Positions 23,468-34,489 of a DNA stretch of 64,000 nt are shown here, piece by piece; positions within the stretch are counted from its first letter, which is position 1; each line of letters opens with the position of its first letter. The notes beneath the pieces are model-generated. The model had not been told where the DNA came from, did not search any database, and saw only the letters and a list, made by a program, of their open reading frames with translations. Made by a program: the position numbers and the translations under genes. This DNA comes from Panicum virgatum. Lineage: Eukaryota > Streptophyta > Magnoliopsida > Poales > Poaceae. The stretch covers positions 33,377,954 through 33,441,953 of the forward strand of contig NC_053139.1 in the NCBI RefSeq assembly GCF_016808335.1, given 5' to 3'.

Positions 23468-25093
23468 CACTACAGTGTAGAGGCAAGCCATGGCATCACC
23501 CGTTCCTACAAATGCATTTTAGGGGCAGCTGATGGCATGGCCCACCCCTACAAATGGTTTCACACAAAAAAAAATATAACTTTTTCATATAATCTCGGAT
23601 GAAGTCAAACTTTATATCAAAATTGTAGAGAATGATGAGATCTAAGACTTTGTAGTTGATCACTTTTTTATTTGAAATCATCTAATGGTCCCAAAAAATA
23701 TAATAAGATCTCTAATAGCTATAACTATATAGTATCTCATATAACTTAAGTCATACTTTGAGGTTTCAATAATCTTAATCTTAATATACACTGAAATATA
23801 CTTGACATTTTTTTGTTTTTATAGTTCACAATAACTATAGTGTAAAAGTTTCATATCTTTTTAATTTATTTTGCTATATATAAATAATTAAATAAAATTC
23901 AGATAAAATTAAAAAATATTTGTAGAAGCGGGTGATGCAAATCATATTATTTTTAGAGGCGGACGACCGCGCCACCCGCCCCTATAGATATTTTCACCTG
24001 CTCCCGCGAGCCTCCCAAACCCACCGCCCGCCTCCCACGTTCAAACATCCCCACCCACTCTCTAGCATCCCACGTTCAACATAAATAAAGTCATCCTCGT
24101 CCACCGACCGCACCACTACCAAGTCACCCAAGCTTATCTTCATCTATCTCTCTCATCTTGCTACCCATCCATTCATCTGGGTCTGGCACCCAGAGTCCTC
24201 ACCACTGTGGCAGCGAGGCGGCATGGTGGCCCGTGGCCGACGGCGGGCAGGTCGGCACGGCGCAGGCGTCGCTCGGCCGTGAGTCTTCGGAGCGCGGCCC
24301 GGGAGGCGCGCGACCGTGGGTCTTCGGAGCGGGGCGTGGCGCAGCGGCCGCGGGTCTTCGCTGCGGACACGACGGCACGCGGCCAGGCAGCTCCTGGCAT
24401 CCGCGGAGTGCGCGGTGGGTCAGCTCCCGGCATCGGTGGTGCACATGGCGCGTCGGGGCAGCTCGCGGCATCGGGTGTCCATCGGCGGGCCGCGACCCAC
24501 GGCGGCAAGGCTGCTCGCGGCAGCGACACGATGGCGCGCAGGGGGCAGCTCCCGGCGTTCGCGAAGTGCACGGCGGGTCACCACCCGGCGTCGGCAGCGC
24601 GGACGGCGTCGCGCACGGCGGGGCAGACTCCCGGCGTCGGCGGTGCACACAACGCGTCGGGGCAGCTCGCGGCATTGGGTCTTCCGTCGGCGTGACGCGG
24701 CGCACGGCGGCGAGGCTGCTCACGGCAGCATGGCGGGGCAACTCGTGGTGGTGCGCACGTCGCAGCGTGGGGGCAGCTGCGGTGGCTGCCGGGCACGCGG
24801 CGGGCACGGCAGGGGCGGCCTCCGGCCCAGCGGCGTTGCCTACGTCGCCGGCCTCCGCACCTGCTTTTTTTTTGTTTTTTTAATCGGTCTCTAGGGGCAG
24901 GTGACCCATCACCCGCCCCTAAAACCGCCCTTAAAAATAAATTTGTAGGGGCAGGTGAGAATACATTTTCAAAGCACGTGCGTTACCTGCTCCTACAAAC
25001 AGTTATTTTTAGCTGTGAAAAGTAAGGGCGGGTGCGGCATCCATTCCTAAAAATACCTTTTTACCTGCTCCTACAACTGTTTATGTAGTAGTG
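23468..25093. mobile_element. CACTA-like non-autonomous element with GC-rich filler
   Basis: The right end is TGTAGTAGTG (25084-25093), the complement of CACTACTACA. The left end CACTACAGTGTAG is at 23468. Both termini carry repeated subterminal words of the type GGGGCAGGTGATGG and ACCCGCCCCTACAAAT on alternating strands, as in grass CACTA families. No 3-bp target duplication is visible (GTG left, TTT right), so one end may be recombinant. The centre (24158-24890) is extremely GC-rich, with long low-complexity frames on both strands and no domain. Confidence 0.5.
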
Positions 25094-26788
25094 TTTGATC
25101 TCAACGTTCGTTTAGAGGACGATGACGACGGTGACATTCCCTTGGATCTCAACAAGCATAAAGCTGACGACGGCAATGCTAGTTTTGATCTCAACGAGCC
25201 TGTACATGATGAGCATGGCAACAGCACTACTCCTACCTCTTCTTGTCTAGTTGCATGTATTCTTCTCTTGTCGCTGAATTATCATGTTCTATTTTTTATA
25301 GGATTTGATTTGAACTTGCCAGTAGATGAATTTGGAGCTGTTGATTTTGATTATGTACAAAACCTAGCTGGTAAGCATGCCTATTATTTTGATTATGAAT
25401 AAGTTTGTTTTTTTCCTATATTTAGATCATGCCGATCAAGTAAACCAACGGAAACATGATTATTCTGATCATGTTAGACAACAAGTGTACCAAGCACTGT
25501 TGATGAGAAGCAAGAATGGGAGACTAGACAAGCACGATACAAAGATTCGAACAGTTCAGCGCATATGGCAGCAAGGTAAAAATCAACTTGTTCAAAACAT
25601 CCCAGTCAAGGTTCCTAATCTAAAAAAGGTAGAAGTGGCCGTAAAGCAATCCCTCTTGATTTGGAAAAATTGAGGAACATTCCTGTCCAACAAAGAATGA
25701 CAATAAAAGATGTGTCTAATAGACTTGGTATTAGCAAATCTAGGATACAAAGGTATTTGAATATGGGTGTTCTTATGCGCCACTCTAGTAGCATCAAACG
25801 TTACCTCACTGATGCTAACAGGAAGACTAGGTTGAAGTGGTGCATTGACATGATTGACAAAGGTTTGCTTGATGATCCAAAGTTCAATGATTTTTTTGAC
25901 TTTGTGTTTATTGATGAGAAGTGGTTCTACCTCCATCAAAAATCGGAGAGGTACTACTTGCTACCAGATGAAGATGAACCACATCATACCTACAAAAATA
26001 AGAACTACATCCCTAGGATCATGTTCTTGTGTGTGTGTGTGTGTGTGTGCTTGACCAAGATTTAGAAATAGAGAATGTGTGTTTGATGAAAAAATAGGTT
26101 GCTTTCCACTAGTCACTTTTGAACAAGATATTAGAGGAAGTCACAATCGCCTTCGTGGTGAGCAAGTAATCAAGCCAATCCAATCAATCACAAGAGATGT
26201 CATAAGAGATTTCATGATAAGTAGAGCGTTGCCTGCAATTAGAGAAAAGTGGCCAAGAGAAGATGTGCACAAGTCAATTTTCATACAACAAGATAATGCT
26301 CCTACTCATTTAAAAATGGATGATCCTCAATTTTGTGAGTTTACAAAGCAAGATGGGTTTGACATTAGGCTTATATGTCAGCCACCCAATTGTCCAGATT
26401 TTAACATTCTAGATTTGGGTTTCTTTCAAGCTATTCAATACAAGAAAAATGCTAAGACAATGCAAGAACTAATTCCAGTAGTGGAAGAGGTAAATGATCA
26501 TCCATTTGATTGTTTCAATACAATGAAGATTCTAAGACAATGAAAGATCTAATTTTTTTACCAAATGTTTTGTAGGCATTCTTGGAGTACAGTCCATGGA
26601 AAGCAAACATGATATTTGTAACACTACAAACTGTTTTGAAGGAAACAATGAAGATTAAAGGTTGCAATAATATAAAGATTCCTCACATGCAGAAACAAAG
26701 ACTAAAGGGGGAAGATAGGCTGCCATTGCAAATTCCTTGTGAAGCTTCATTGCTAGCTGAAGCCATCAGTAGTCTGCCTGCAAATTAG
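25094..26788 (+). pseudogene. Mariner-like transposase (DD39D type), MLE1
   Basis: This is a plant mariner transposase, which would cut and paste the element at TA sites. The N-terminus holds four DLN motifs (FDLNVRL, LDLNKHK, FDLNEPV, FDLNLPV). After an intron (donor GCTGGTAAGC at about 25371, acceptor at about 25426) comes the DNA-binding region (HVRQQVYQALLMRSKNG; MTIKDVSNRLGISKSRIQRYL). The catalytic triad is in FVFIDEKWFY, FIQQDNAPTH and FNILDLGFF. Breaks are a one-base indel near 25630, a (GT)n tract at about 26030-26048 that ends the frame after IPRIMFL, and a stop at about 26541. The C-terminus EYSPWKANMIF...SLLAEAISSLPAN ends at 26788. The first exon is absent, so the copy is inactive. 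Confidence 0.9.
26030..26048. repeat. (GT)n microsatellite inside the MLE1 transposase
   Basis: Nine to ten GT units replace codons that read VVCAQPRFRDG in MLE2, and shift the frame. This is one of the inactivating changes in MLE1. Confidence 0.85.
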
Positions 26789-26889
26789 AAGATGCAATTT
26801 AGTTTATGCAAAAGATGTGCCGAATGCTTATGTATCTTAGTTTAAATGCATGTACCTTATTGTTCGTTGTTTGTTTCATCTTTGTTCGC

Positions 26890-27384
26890 CTAGGGACTGT
26901 TCTTTGCCTGCTTCATCTCCTCCAACTTCTTTACAACTTGTTCAGGCAGAATGATGGTCTCACCACGCATTTCAAGTTTCTCCACATCAGGAATGAAGAA
27001 CTCACAATCAAACTTGTCCATGTCAAGGAAGAACCTTGCTGGGATGTCATAGTCTTCATGCAAAAGGCCACAACTGGCACACCTCTGAGCGTTGCGGCGA
27101 GCTTGGTAACAGGCTTCTCCGAAGATGCTGCTGGTGTGGAACATGCCGCAGCGAGGACAGTCCACCACCTTGTCGACGTCTGGCACCTCCTCGATGGAGT
27201 ACGGCACCTCCTCGACGGTGTCCGGCACCTCCTCGACGGAGTCCGGCACCTGCTTGATGATGTCTAGCGGGTCGACGGTGTCCAGTGAGTCTCCGACGAG
27301 CACATCTACCGAGTCCTATGCCACCAGTGAGTCCGCGAACACCTCCTATGATCCCGCGATCACCTCCTCCGACCTGCAATCCAT
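26890..27384 (-). pseudogene. Second ORF of MLE1: acidic repeats plus two CxxC motifs
   Basis: This lies on the strand opposite the transposase, beginning about 600 bp after the transposase stop and reading back toward it. From an ATG at 27384 the frame runs 164 codons, with two TAG codons (27346-27348 and 27316-27318). The uninterrupted part has a VPDSVEEVPDTVEEVPYSIEE acidic repeat, then CPRCGMFH, a 16-20 residue spacer, CASCGLLHEDY and FDCEF. The second mariner element in the window has a homologous frame at the same place and strand (31040-31462), so this is probably part of the mobile element and not chance. The paired CxxC motifs suggest zinc binding. The function is unknown; I recognise no family. 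Confidence 0.6.
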
Positions 27385-27752
27385 GGCGAACCCTAAATCC
27401 TAGCTATTTGCGGCGGCGGCGAGCTCTAAGCGGAGAAGAAGAAAAGGCGTGCATGCTCTGGCGTTGCTGGAGGGCACGCGGGGCGAGCTATGAATGCGGG
27501 CAAGTTATGATGGGGCTTGCACGCGTTGAATGTGGTGGCAGCGCAATGGACGGGCACGCAACGGGTAGAGACATGGGGCAGGCCAGGGGAAGTCGGGGCA
27601 AATTGCCAACGCGGAGAGCCAGGACGTCAAGTTTTGTGGAATCAGGCCAACAGCCCAGGACGTCAAGTTTTGTGAATATGGAGTACTGTTTATTGGTTCC
27701 CTAGATCATCAATAAATGCAAATGCATTGAAATAAGAAAAGTAACATCTACT

Positions 27753-29487
27753 CACTACGGGATTCAGCTTATTTGTCGTGTGCTAGAGGTACACGGCAAA
27801 GGCTTTATTGTGTGCTACACACGGTGAAGAGCTCATGCCAAACGCCGGCCGGCAAAGACACCTTTATCGTGGGCCCTTTTTCGAGCTGCATTTTTGACAC
27901 TCGACAAAAAAGTGAATGAGAAATAAAAACAATCTCGGCCGTACCCCCACTGCCACCCCACCGCTAGCCGCTACCACCACTAGGCTCCCCACCACCACCA
28001 GGCCCGCCACCACCATGCCACTATTGCTGCCATCACCAGGCTCGCCACCACCATGCCGCCAGCGAAGGGGGAGGGGAGGGGAGGCAGAGGAGCAACCGGC
28101 CGGCCTGGCCATTATCCTCGCCGTGGTCCAACCACTCCATGTGTCGCAGCTTGGAGGGGAGGGAGAGGAGGGGGTGGTGGTCGGGAGGGAGGAGGGTGCC
28201 GGCGTGGAGGGAGGGAGGGAGGCGGCGGGGAGGGAGTAGAGGAGGGGGCGGTTCTAAGGGTGGGGAGGGAGGAGGAGAGGGGCGGTGGGAAGGGAGGAGG
28301 GTGTCGACAGGAGAGGAGGGGGCTGTAGTGTATTCTGAGGGAGGGACGGAAGAAGGAGGCAGTGGCGGGAAGGAGGGACAAAGCCGGCAGGGAGATAGGA
28401 GGGAGGGAGGCAGCGGGAGGTCGGGGAGAGGAAGGGAGAGAGACGACGGAGAAGGAGGAGGAAGGGGATAAGGGTTTTGGTGGGGGAGAGGGCGATTTTA
28501 TAAGCAATCATCATCGAATCTCAGCCGTCGGATCATGATCAACGCCCCCATAGCGAGGGAAGACTTGTTTGTTATGTGCCACCCAAGAAACACACGACAA
28601 ACTTTTTTATACCAATGACAATTATGTAATTGCACTTGATACATTAAAAATATCATATAGTTCCAAAAAAATACCAAAATTTTATGTGTAACAATTTATA
28701 TTGTCTATTGGCTATAGAAAAAATTTCAAAGTCAAGCCCAAATTCGATTGTCACTTTCACTCCAAACCTAACCACATCCTTCTCAACTCTTTGATTCTTC
28801 TTCATGGATGTTTCCATTTGTAAGCATCATACGTGACAAAATTGTGAAACTCACTCAAATTTTTACCACAACTTCCACATATGATATCATGGAATATTAA
28901 TAAATCTCATAATTTTCAGACTTTATTTGCTTTTTTTTAGAATTTTAAAATATTCGAACACACGTTCTTGGTCGTGTTTCCTAGATAAGATGTTCGAAAT
29001 TTCTTTTTATTTGATGGGTAGGACCTCAAACTAGGTTAAATAACATGAATATCATTTTTTCACACATTTTATTCTATTATTTGAATCACTTGCAATTCAA
29101 ATTTCACTTAATTCAAAAAACTACTTGAAATGCAATTAATTAGTTAAGTATAGAAAATAAATACAAAGATATACCATATTTTAACATGGAGTACCACTTG
29201 TACGTGAAGAGTAGAAAAAGTTTCAAGGTAAGAAGAGAAAATAAATTTATTACTTTGTCGTGTGCCAAAATAAAACACACGACAAAGCATGACTTTGCTG
29301 TGTGCCATAAAAGCACATGACAAAGCATGGCTTTGACATGTGCCAAAAAAAAGCACATGACAAAGTATAGTTTTGCCGTGTGTTATATTTTTACCGCGTC
29401 GGCAAAAAGGTTCTTGTTTGCCGTGTGCCCGATAGAAAGCACACAGCAAACTACCGGGCACACGCAAAGAGCCAGATTCTGGTAGTG
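27753..29487. mobile_element. Non-autonomous CACTA element, TSD ACT
   Basis: The ends are CACTACGGGATTCAGC (27753) and CCAGATTCTGGTAGTG (29472-29487), flanked by ACT on both sides (27750-27752 and 29488-29490). Subterminal words TTTGTCGTGTGC, CACGGCAAAG and TTTGCCGTGTGCCC recur at both ends, the same family as the 22-kb CACTA at 32255-54440. At 1735 bp, it has no transposase. The centre holds a strongly purine-rich plus strand (28050-28480), with ORFs of low complexity only. Confidence 0.9.
28050..28480. repeat. Purine-rich (GGGAGG)n tract
   Basis: About 430 bp of the plus strand is almost all G and A, with many GGGAGGGAGG runs. All frames across it on either strand are low-complexity and should not be read as genes. 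Confidence 0.85.
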
Positions 29488-29766
29488 ACTTAAACAGTTG
29501 ATTGGCTCCATGCCCTTCTCAATTACAATTTTTCTTTTTTTTAAAAAAAAGAAGAACACTATTTTGAAAGCTTCCTTGTCGCCAGAGGAAGGCCTACCGA
29601 TAGAAAGCACGTGGAAAACTACTAGGCACATGGCAATGAGCTGGATTCTGGCAGTGACATAAATAGTTGATTGGATCCATGCCTTTTCTCAATTGCATTT
29701 TTTTATTTTTTTAAAAAGAAAGCAGAACACTACTTTGAAAGCCTCCTTGTCGCCAGAGGAAGTCCT
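29431..29766. repeat. 168-bp tandem duplication across the CACTA right end
   Basis: GATAGAAAGCAC begins both copies (29431 and 29599). Each copy contains a CACTA right terminus (GGATTCTGGCAGTG in the second), then TTGATTGGCTCCATGCC, a T-rich/A-rich stretch and TTGTCGCCAGAGGAAG. The copies are about 80-85% identical by eye. The second therefore has a stray CACTA end outside the element. Confidence 0.8.
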
Positions 29767-30746
29767 GGGTGCTTATTAATGGGGGGGGGGGGGGGATTCA
29801 AGCGCAACACTGGTAGTACGCTAAGAAACTCATCAAGGTTGATGCGATGGTTTCACATGGGGGTCACCAATTTTGGAATTTTTCCTAACATCTGCCATTC
29901 CTGACATGCCACCTGCTAAAAGATGTTAGGGTCTGTGCTAGAACGGTTACATCCTCTCTTTGCTGCTGAAATTAAAACTGCTGCACCATTAGTTTAGCGG
30001 GATGTGTTTACAGCTTAGTTTGGTGTAAATTTTCCGACTAGGGCTAGGAAGTTATGCTATCACGCCGTTCAGCTAGACTATTTATTAAGCTGCTTGAGAG
30101 CTTTTTTTTGCTACCTGGGTTGGTGCTACTGCTGCCAGCAGTCCAGCTGCAGACCGAGCGAGGGGAGACAAAAGGAAGGCCACCGTCAGGTATAGGCAAG
30201 CCGAACGGCTGCAGCTGCTAAATTAAACCCAGCCCGAATCAGTCAAGCGGCTGGCTTTAGCCCAGCCGAAAGGTGTGTATGTGTATGTGGCTAGGGACAT
30301 AGGATCTTCCTGTTGTGCAGTCCATGTTAAAAATTAAACAATTATTATGCGTTAAGGACTGTTAAGAATGTTAATGATACTTATCTCCAGCAACCAGGGA
30401 TGAAAATGAAAATAGTAATTCCCAATTATCGGAATTATTTTTAGATTTTACCAGATTTCATGGTTACTCCGAAAATGATAACGGTTACTGAAAAGATAAA
30501 ACATTAAAAATAGAAATTAAAAGAAAAATGGTTTTCGTCTCATCCCATTGTTTTCTAAAATTATGTATTTAGTTAGTAAATGTAACCGGTAATTACTGAA
30601 TTCTCATGACCCGATGGGTCTTTGGTTCCCTAGATATGCCCTGGCCAGGCTCGGCGGGTGCACCTGTAACCTGTTAAGCGTTTGATTGCCTAGGTGAAGA
30701 TGAGAGCCTGTCCCACTACGGTTGCCTAGGAAACGAGAATGAAATA
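29767..30746. other. Intergenic stretch, no gene seen
   Basis: It begins with a 15-base G run (about 29780-29794). The rest is mixed-composition DNA without long frames. A CAGCCG/CGGCTG-rich patch (30115-30270) has GCTGCAGCTGC words that could form hairpins. Confidence 0.5.
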
Positions 30747-31039
30747 CTCCCTCCGTAATGCCAAAGGACGCCGTTCTGGCCGTTGGGAGGATTGCACAAA
30801 GGAAGCCGTTTAACCCACGCGTGGATGATTTTGGACGGGATTGCCCTTCCTTAACTGCAGTCGTTGGCGCGCCGCGCGTTTCCCGTCCGCGCAGCCTCGG
30901 TTCCCATCCTCTCCCCGCCTCGGTTCCCGTCCGTCCGCGCCAAGCTGCTACGCCCCCGTCAAAACGCGCCCCAACCTGCTAGCTGCTACGACGCCCGCAC
31001 CAGCCAAGCTTCTACGCCCGCCCCAAGCTGCTACTCTTC

Positions 31040-31462
31040 ATGGAGTTCGTCGCGCCGGACTCGGAGGAGCTCGTCACGCCGCCGGAGAAGGAGCTGCTCG
31101 CGCCGGACTCGGAGGAGGAGCTGCTCGCGCCGGACTCGGAGGAGCTCGTCGCGCCGGAGCTCGTCGCGCCGGAGTCGGAGGAGTTGCTCACGCCGGACTC
31201 GTTGCCGACGACGGCAGTGCCGGACTCCTTGCCGCCGGGCGCGTTCCTATGTGGTCGCTGTCATCTAGTTCATGAAGATCGCGAAGCATGGAATCGTGCG
31301 CACTCGCTGTTGTGGCCGTGCGCTCGTTGCGGCCTCGTCCACCTTGATTACTGGATGAGTTCTATTCGCAGCATCGACGAGTTCGATTGCGCCGCTGCGC
31401 TGGACGTGAAGCGCGAGAGGGAGGAAGGTGGAGTGGAGTGGAGGAAGATGAACAACAAGTAG
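31040..31462 (+). CDS. Second ORF of MLE2: acidic repeats plus two CxxC motifs
   Basis: This 140-residue frame is intact, starts 290 bp inside the left mariner terminus and converges on the transposase. Residues 1-65 are acidic repeats (APDSEEL, LAPDSEEE, VAPESEEL, LTPDSLP). Then come CGRCHLVHEDREAW, a spacer, CARCGLVHLDY and a DEFDC stretch, followed by a basic tail. The homologous frame in MLE1 (26890-27384) shares the order acidic PDSxEE repeats, CxRCxxxH, CAxCGLxHxDY, FDC. The conserved position and strand in two diverged mariner copies suggest a real element-encoded protein, perhaps a zinc-binding accessory factor. That role is a guess. The far end overlaps the 3' extension of the transposase frame on the other strand. 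Confidence 0.6.
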   Translation: MEFVAPDSEELVTPPEKELLAPDSEEELLAPDSEELVAPELVAPESEELLTPDSLPTTAVPDSLPPGAFLCGRCHLVHEDREAWNRAHSLLWPCARCGLVHLDYWMSSIRSIDEFDCAAALDVKREREEGGVEWRKMNNK

Positions 31463-31599
31463 AAGAAAGAAGAAACAGCAAGATGAAAATAGTAAGATTA
31501 CATTGCTCACAGTCCCCGACAGCAAGTTCTTCTTCAGCCATTGCTTTCCATCTAGTACTAATCGAGTTCTTGGTACATGCATCTAGACTACCAACGGCT

Positions 31600-32254
31600 T
31601 CAGCTAGCAACAATGGGTCACAAGAAATCTGCAGGGGCAGCCGTTCCTCTCTCTCAAATGTTTCCTTTTGCACGTGTGGAATGTCGTACTTGTTGCATCC
31701 TTTAATCTTCATAACTTCCATCAAAACAGTTTGGAGGGTTACAAATATTCTGTTTGCCTTGTGTGGACTGTACTCCATGAATGCCTACATGTGTTGAAAA
31801 AATTCAGTGAGTATAAACCCCAAATCAAGAATGTTAAAATGAAGACAATTGATGAATTTACCTGTTGTACTACTGGAATTAGAGCTTCAACAGTTTTTGC
31901 ATTTTTCTTGTATTGAATGGCTTGAATAGCTCGAAAAAATCCCAAATCAAGAATGTTAAAATCTGGAGAATTTGGTGGTTGACAAATTAGGCGAATGTCA
32001 AATCCATTTTGCTTTGCAGCCGCACAAAAAAACTGGATCATCCAATTTTAAATGGGAAGGTGCATTATCTTGTTGAATGTAGATTAGTTTGCCATATCCT
32101 CTCTTGTCCATTTGGCTCGAATCGCCGGCAACACTTTGTTGAGCATGAACTCCCTAATCACATCTCTTGTGATCGAAGTTATAGGCTACACCATCAAGTC
32201 TCCACGAACACGACCGGTTCTCTCATTACCTCTTTGAGCCAGTTCATAAGTAAC
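31600..32254 (-). pseudogene. Mariner transposase of MLE2, 3' part
   Basis: This is the continuation of the gene that begins at 55567. It encodes the second and third catalytic regions and the C-terminus: IQQDNAPSHLKLDDP (minus strand near 32090-32030), FDIRLICQPPNSPDFNILDLGFF (about 31990-31930), then EYSPHKANRIFVTLQTVL (from about 31778) and LLAEAVGSLDA. One or more indels and stops break the frame, for example near 32090 and 32000. An intron-like stretch separates the last exon, as in MLE1. The reading frame at the CACTA junction is restored exactly when the CACTA and one AAC are removed. Confidence 0.85.
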
Positions 32255-32269
32255 CACTACGGGAAACTG

Positions 32270-32570
32270 CTGGCTTTGCTGTGTGCCGCACACGGCAAAG
32301 AACACACGGCATTCAGGCGTCGGCAAAACCAGTCTTTGCCGTGTGCCATATATCGGGCACTTTGCCGTATGCAAAGCTTGGCCCACGGCAAAAAAAAGTG
32401 GCCTCCAGCAAAGGTGACGGGGGGGGGGGGAGTTTGCCGTGTGCCCTGCCGACGTGGCACACGACAAAGAGCCAGCCTTTGCCGTGTGCTGAGGCATTTG
32501 CACACGACAAAGAATGGTTCCTTTGCCGTGTGCCATGGTTTTTGCACACGGCAAAGGTCCCAGATTCAAT
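32270..32570. repeat. CACTA subterminal repeat array, left
   Basis: TTTGCCGTGTGCC and its complement CACACGGCAAAG recur about ten times in both orientations. Such arrays are the binding sites for the CACTA-encoded accessory protein in this superfamily. A 12-base G run is at about 32419. Confidence 0.85.
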
Positions 32571-33203
32571 TTTTTTTTTGTTTGTTGATTACGTATATGG
32601 TACCCCAAGCATTTCATATATATCACAATGATTATTTTATGTATCCGAATAAGCATCACAGGCATTTGATATACAGATACAAATAAAGTCTTGTTTCGTT
32701 CATCGACAACCACAAGTACAAGTTGAGTCCATACAAGTTCATACAAATCAAGTTCATACAAATCCATACAAGTTAATACAAAGCAAGTCCATACAATGTA
32801 ACTCACGGGGCTGACGGCGGCGGCGGCGGTGGCGGGTGCTACGGCCACATCGGCGGGGGCGGCCATGTAGGCGTCTGCGACCAAGCTTGCTGCTGCTAAA
32901 TCCAAGCCACCCATTGAGGCGGTGGCCACACAACCTGCTAAGGCTGCTGCACCGGAGGCGAGAAGTCAGGATTGATTGGCCCATCATTGGATGCCGCCGA
33001 CTGATTCTGCACATAAGCCAATTCAAAGTATTGCATGTGTTACTTAAGAATTAAGTTATGGGCATTCAAACTTAGTCATTCTAGCTGTATCCTAAGTTGC
33101 GATCATGCGTAGATGTATCATAAGGCAATATTTCTAAGTCATTCTTTCTAAGTCATTGTAGATGTATCATAAGGCATTATTTCTAAGTCATTCTAGATTA
33201 ATG

Positions 33204-34475
33204 CTAAGTCACTAAGACGAATGAAACTCGATAGGAGTCAAAACCACTTACGGTAGGAGGAGTTTCTGCCCGAGGAGCAAGTGCCGCCAGAGGGAATTGT
33301 GGAGGCGAAATACCCATCGCCGAGCCCAGGCTTTGCATAAATGTTAGAGCTTGATCCAATTTTTGCTGCATCTCGTCCCGCTCGGCCCGCCACCTCTCCT
33401 CTGCCGCTTCCTGCCGTGCTTGAAAGGCTGCTTCCATCTGGGCCTACAGGATTTGATCCCAGGGTGAGAATTCAAAGCAAACGTATGTAAAAATGGAGGA
33501 ACGACGGATGAAACAGAAATAACCTTGACAGCCTCAATCTGAGTCTGTGTAGTGTCTGGCCGTGGGCGTATGGCCGGGCTTGAGATGGTACTCCTAGCTC
33601 GAATCTGCGAGAGAGTAGGAGTAGTGGCTGTGTCGACTAAGCTATCGCCAAACCAGTACCGTCCATACTTCTTGCCTCCTCCCGCCCTCATGACGACTTC
33701 TCCGTCAATGGGCTCATTGATCGGATCAAACTCCGGCCATCGAACTTCTTGGCCATCGAGGTGTACCCACTGAGGCGGCTGTGGACACTTGTGTTGTTGT
33801 ACGCTTCGGGCGGATCCTGCGGGTTAAAGGTGACATCGGACGTCGCCTTCCCTTTGTGGGCCAAACAGTATGCCTGGACTTGGGAGCAAGGCACACCACA
33901 ATGTGCCGCCGACTGCGAAAAAAGGAAGATGATTAGAAATTATGCAGAATTGAGTGTTAGAATAAACAAATTAATTCACATACATATCTAGCTGCGTACG
34001 CCTTGAGGTTACGGTTGCCCTGATGGTGCGATGCACCTGGCATCATCAAACGCTGCTGCCGGGCAGCCTCGTGCATATCCAGCCATTCTTACGAGCACCA
34101 CCGGTCCACTATCATTTCCCAGCACGGATAATCATTGCCAATCCACCACGGAGGCACCTACACATCATCAAGTTATGACATGTAAGAAGAACAAATGGAG
34201 CATAGTTAATTTAAGTAAGATTGAGTATTTACCCGCAAGTATTGTTCCTGGGTGAGTCTGATGTCTCTCGCAGGTCCTTTGTAGATCCTCACTTTTTCGA
34301 TCATAGCCTTGTAGTCGATGACGACCTGGATATGTGCCTCGTAAAGCATATCCGCCACCAGCTTGTAACATGCTTTGCTAGCCACCTGCATCGCCCTGGG
34401 CATTGTTCCCTCATCGCATCTGTAGAAATCCTGCACAAAAAATGTGAACAAAGTCATTATTTCAAAAATGTGCAA
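33204..34475 (-). pseudogene. CACTA ORF2 (Transposase_24 / TNPA-like)
   Basis: Minus-strand exons give, in order, DEGTMPRAMQVASKACYKLVADMLYEAHIQVV with YKAMIEKVRIYKGPARDIRLTQEQYL (34475-34206); then about 34140-34030 and 33894-33688 with FNPQDPPEAYNNT and WVHLDGQEVRWPEFDPINEP; then GGGKKYGRYWFGDSLVD with TLSQIRARSTISSPAIRPRPD; and a coiled-coil end AAFQARQEAAEERWRAERDEM (33437-33204). This matches the second protein of grass CACTA elements (plant transposase Ptta/En/Spm family), thought to bind the subterminal repeats. Several exon junctions are plausible, but at least one frame change and the loss of the upstream exons make this copy broken. The 5' exons were lost at the Sirevirus junction (34490). 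Confidence 0.75.
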
Positions 34476-34489
34476 TAAATATGATGTAT

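Larger units (their letters stand above)
25094..27684 (+). mobile_element. Mariner-like element 1 (MLE1), 5' truncated
   Basis: It contains a decayed plant mariner transposase (25094-26788) and a convergent second reading frame (26890-27384). The left terminal repeat and first exon are missing, cut off by the CACTA-like element. At the right, GAATATGGAGTA (about 27679-27688) may be a worn GGAGGGAGTA end, preceded by two direct copies of GGACGTCAAGTTTTGTG. The boundary is approximate. Confidence 0.7.

Noticed and set aside
24158..24894. Frames of 130-240 residues on both strands in the CACTA-like filler
   Set aside because: All are Arg/Ala/Gly/Pro-rich and overlap one another. GC content alone explains them.
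25854..26054. 66-residue frame ending in CVCVCVC
   Set aside because: An artefact of the GT microsatellite in a shifted frame of the mariner transposase.
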